Source: Pseudomonadota bacterium
GTDB taxonomy: Bacteria; Pseudomonadota; Alphaproteobacteria; Elsterales; Elsteraceae
Direction of reading: 5' to 3'
NCBI GenBank assembly: GCA_016195115.1
Contig: JACQAI010000608.1
Location: 1-6,752, forward strand
DNA: 6,752 bases
Shown: in pieces, positions 6,425-6,752 of the stretch
Layout of the letters: each line of letters opens with the position of its first letter
Numbering within the stretch: position 1 is the first letter of the stretch
Notes under the pieces: generated by a model
Told to the model about the DNA's origin: nothing
The model's input: the letters and a program-made list of their open reading frames with translations, nothing else
Database searches by the model: none
Made by a program: the position numbers and the translations under genes

Positions 6425-6459
6425 CACGGTAGGCTTAGCAGCGGCGCGTCACGGCCCAC

Positions 6460-6473
6460 TTGATTTGGATCAA
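6460..6473. promoter_or_regulatory. FNR/FixK-type box 1
   Basis: TTGAT-TTGG-ATCAA is a perfect match to the TTGAT-N4-ATCAA consensus of CRP/FNR-family regulators (FNR, FixK, Anr, Dnr/NnrR), which control genes in response to low oxygen or nitric oxide. It lies between the divergent channel gene and the gene at 6562, about 42 bp upstream of the channel start codon. Confidence 0.75.
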
Positions 6474-6494
6474 CGGACCAGATCCGGTCGCAGC

Positions 6495-6508
6495 TTGATG
6501 CAGATCAA
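6495..6508. promoter_or_regulatory. FNR/FixK-type box 2
   Basis: TTGAT-GCAG-ATCAA is a second perfect match, centred 35 bp from box 1. A class II arrangement with the box centred near -41.5 would put a plus-strand start site near 6543, about 19 bases before the ATG at 6562, or a minus-strand start near 6460, about 36 bases before the channel start. Confidence 0.75.
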
Positions 6509-6561
6509 CGCGGATCCCATCCTGCGTCGGCATCGTGCCGGCGATGGATGGGAAGCCGCCG

Positions 6562-6752
6562 ATGTTGACCTACGTGGATTGCGTGGCGCTGTCACAGTTG
6601 ACCGCGGACGAGATCGCGGCGATCGCGGAGCACGAGCACTGCCCCGAGATCATCGCCGCCGGGCTCGGGGCGTACCTGCTGCGGACACAAGACGGCGCGG
6701 CGCGCATCAGTCGCTTCATCGAGGACGACATCAACGCCGCGGTGCAGGCCGA
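6562..6752 (+). CDS. Small conserved hypothetical protein, N-terminal part
   Basis: Sixty-three residues are visible before the right edge, with no stop. The sequence starts MLTYVDCVALSQLTADEIAA and contains AIAEHEHCPEIIAAGLGAYL and a polar IEDDINAA stretch. It resembles a family of short alphaproteobacterial proteins of unknown function with the same YVDC...EIxAIAEHEH...YL pattern, as far as I can recall. It looks soluble and mostly helical. The ATG at 6562 is preferred because GGGAAG at 6550-6555 is well placed and the conserved part begins there; the in-frame ATG at 6544 would add six residues and has no ribosome site. It sits directly downstream of the two FNR-type boxes, so induction by low oxygen or nitrogen oxides is likely. 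Confidence 0.65.
   Translation, partial: MLTYVDCVALSQLTADEIAAIAEHEHCPEIIAAGLGAYLLRTQDGAARISRFIEDDINAAVQA

Overview
The window is GC-rich DNA with long, tightly packed reading frames and strong Shine-Dalgarno motifs. It contains alphaproteobacterial-type genes: an M81 metallopeptidase, a COG0523 GTPase, a LigJ-like hydratase, a dihydroxyphthalate-decarboxylase-like protein and perfect FNR/FixK boxes. The most likely source is a soil or freshwater alphaproteobacterium (Rhodospirillales or Hyphomicrobiales type) with broad catabolic ability. This is judged from protein resemblance and composition only; no marker gene is present.

Layout. At 1-869 (minus) lies the N-terminal 289 residues of an M81 (MlrC-like) zinc metallopeptidase, cut by the window edge. 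A 96-bp divergent intergenic region follows. A compact plus-strand operon then runs from 966 to 4457: a G3E/COG0523 GTPase (966-1958), a hydantoinase/dihydropyrimidinase-like cyclic amidohydrolase (1969-3399) and a 4-oxalomesaconate hydratase-like amidohydrolase (LigJ, 3429-4457). Nine bases after the LigJ stop begins what looks like a small two-helix membrane protein, broken by a +1 frameshift in a run of seven G (4467-4695). A 30-bp perfect inverted repeat of the dispersed REP type (4747-4835), followed by T-rich sequence, probably ends the operon. Convergent to it, on the minus strand, are a 4,5-dihydroxyphthalate-decarboxylase-like (Pht5-family) protein (4927-5865) and, upstream of that, a small K+-channel-like membrane protein (5930-6424). 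The right end holds a divergent intergenic region with two perfect TTGAT-N4-ATCAA boxes and the start of a small conserved protein (6562 to the edge).

How the genes may work together. M81, the hydantoinase-like enzyme and LigJ are all metal-dependent, usually zinc, hydrolase/lyase families, and they surround a GTPase of the family that includes zinc metallochaperones. LigJ acts in the protocatechuate 4,5-cleavage pathway, and 4,5-dihydroxyphthalate decarboxylase makes protocatechuate, so an aromatic or heterocyclic acid catabolic island is plausible. The hydantoinase-like protein keeps all the metal ligands but has Asp where true hydantoinases have their catalytic-site Tyr, so its substrate is probably not a standard hydantoin or dihydropyrimidine. 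The pathway as a whole is inference. The right-hand end looks like a separate oxygen-responsive regulatory unit.
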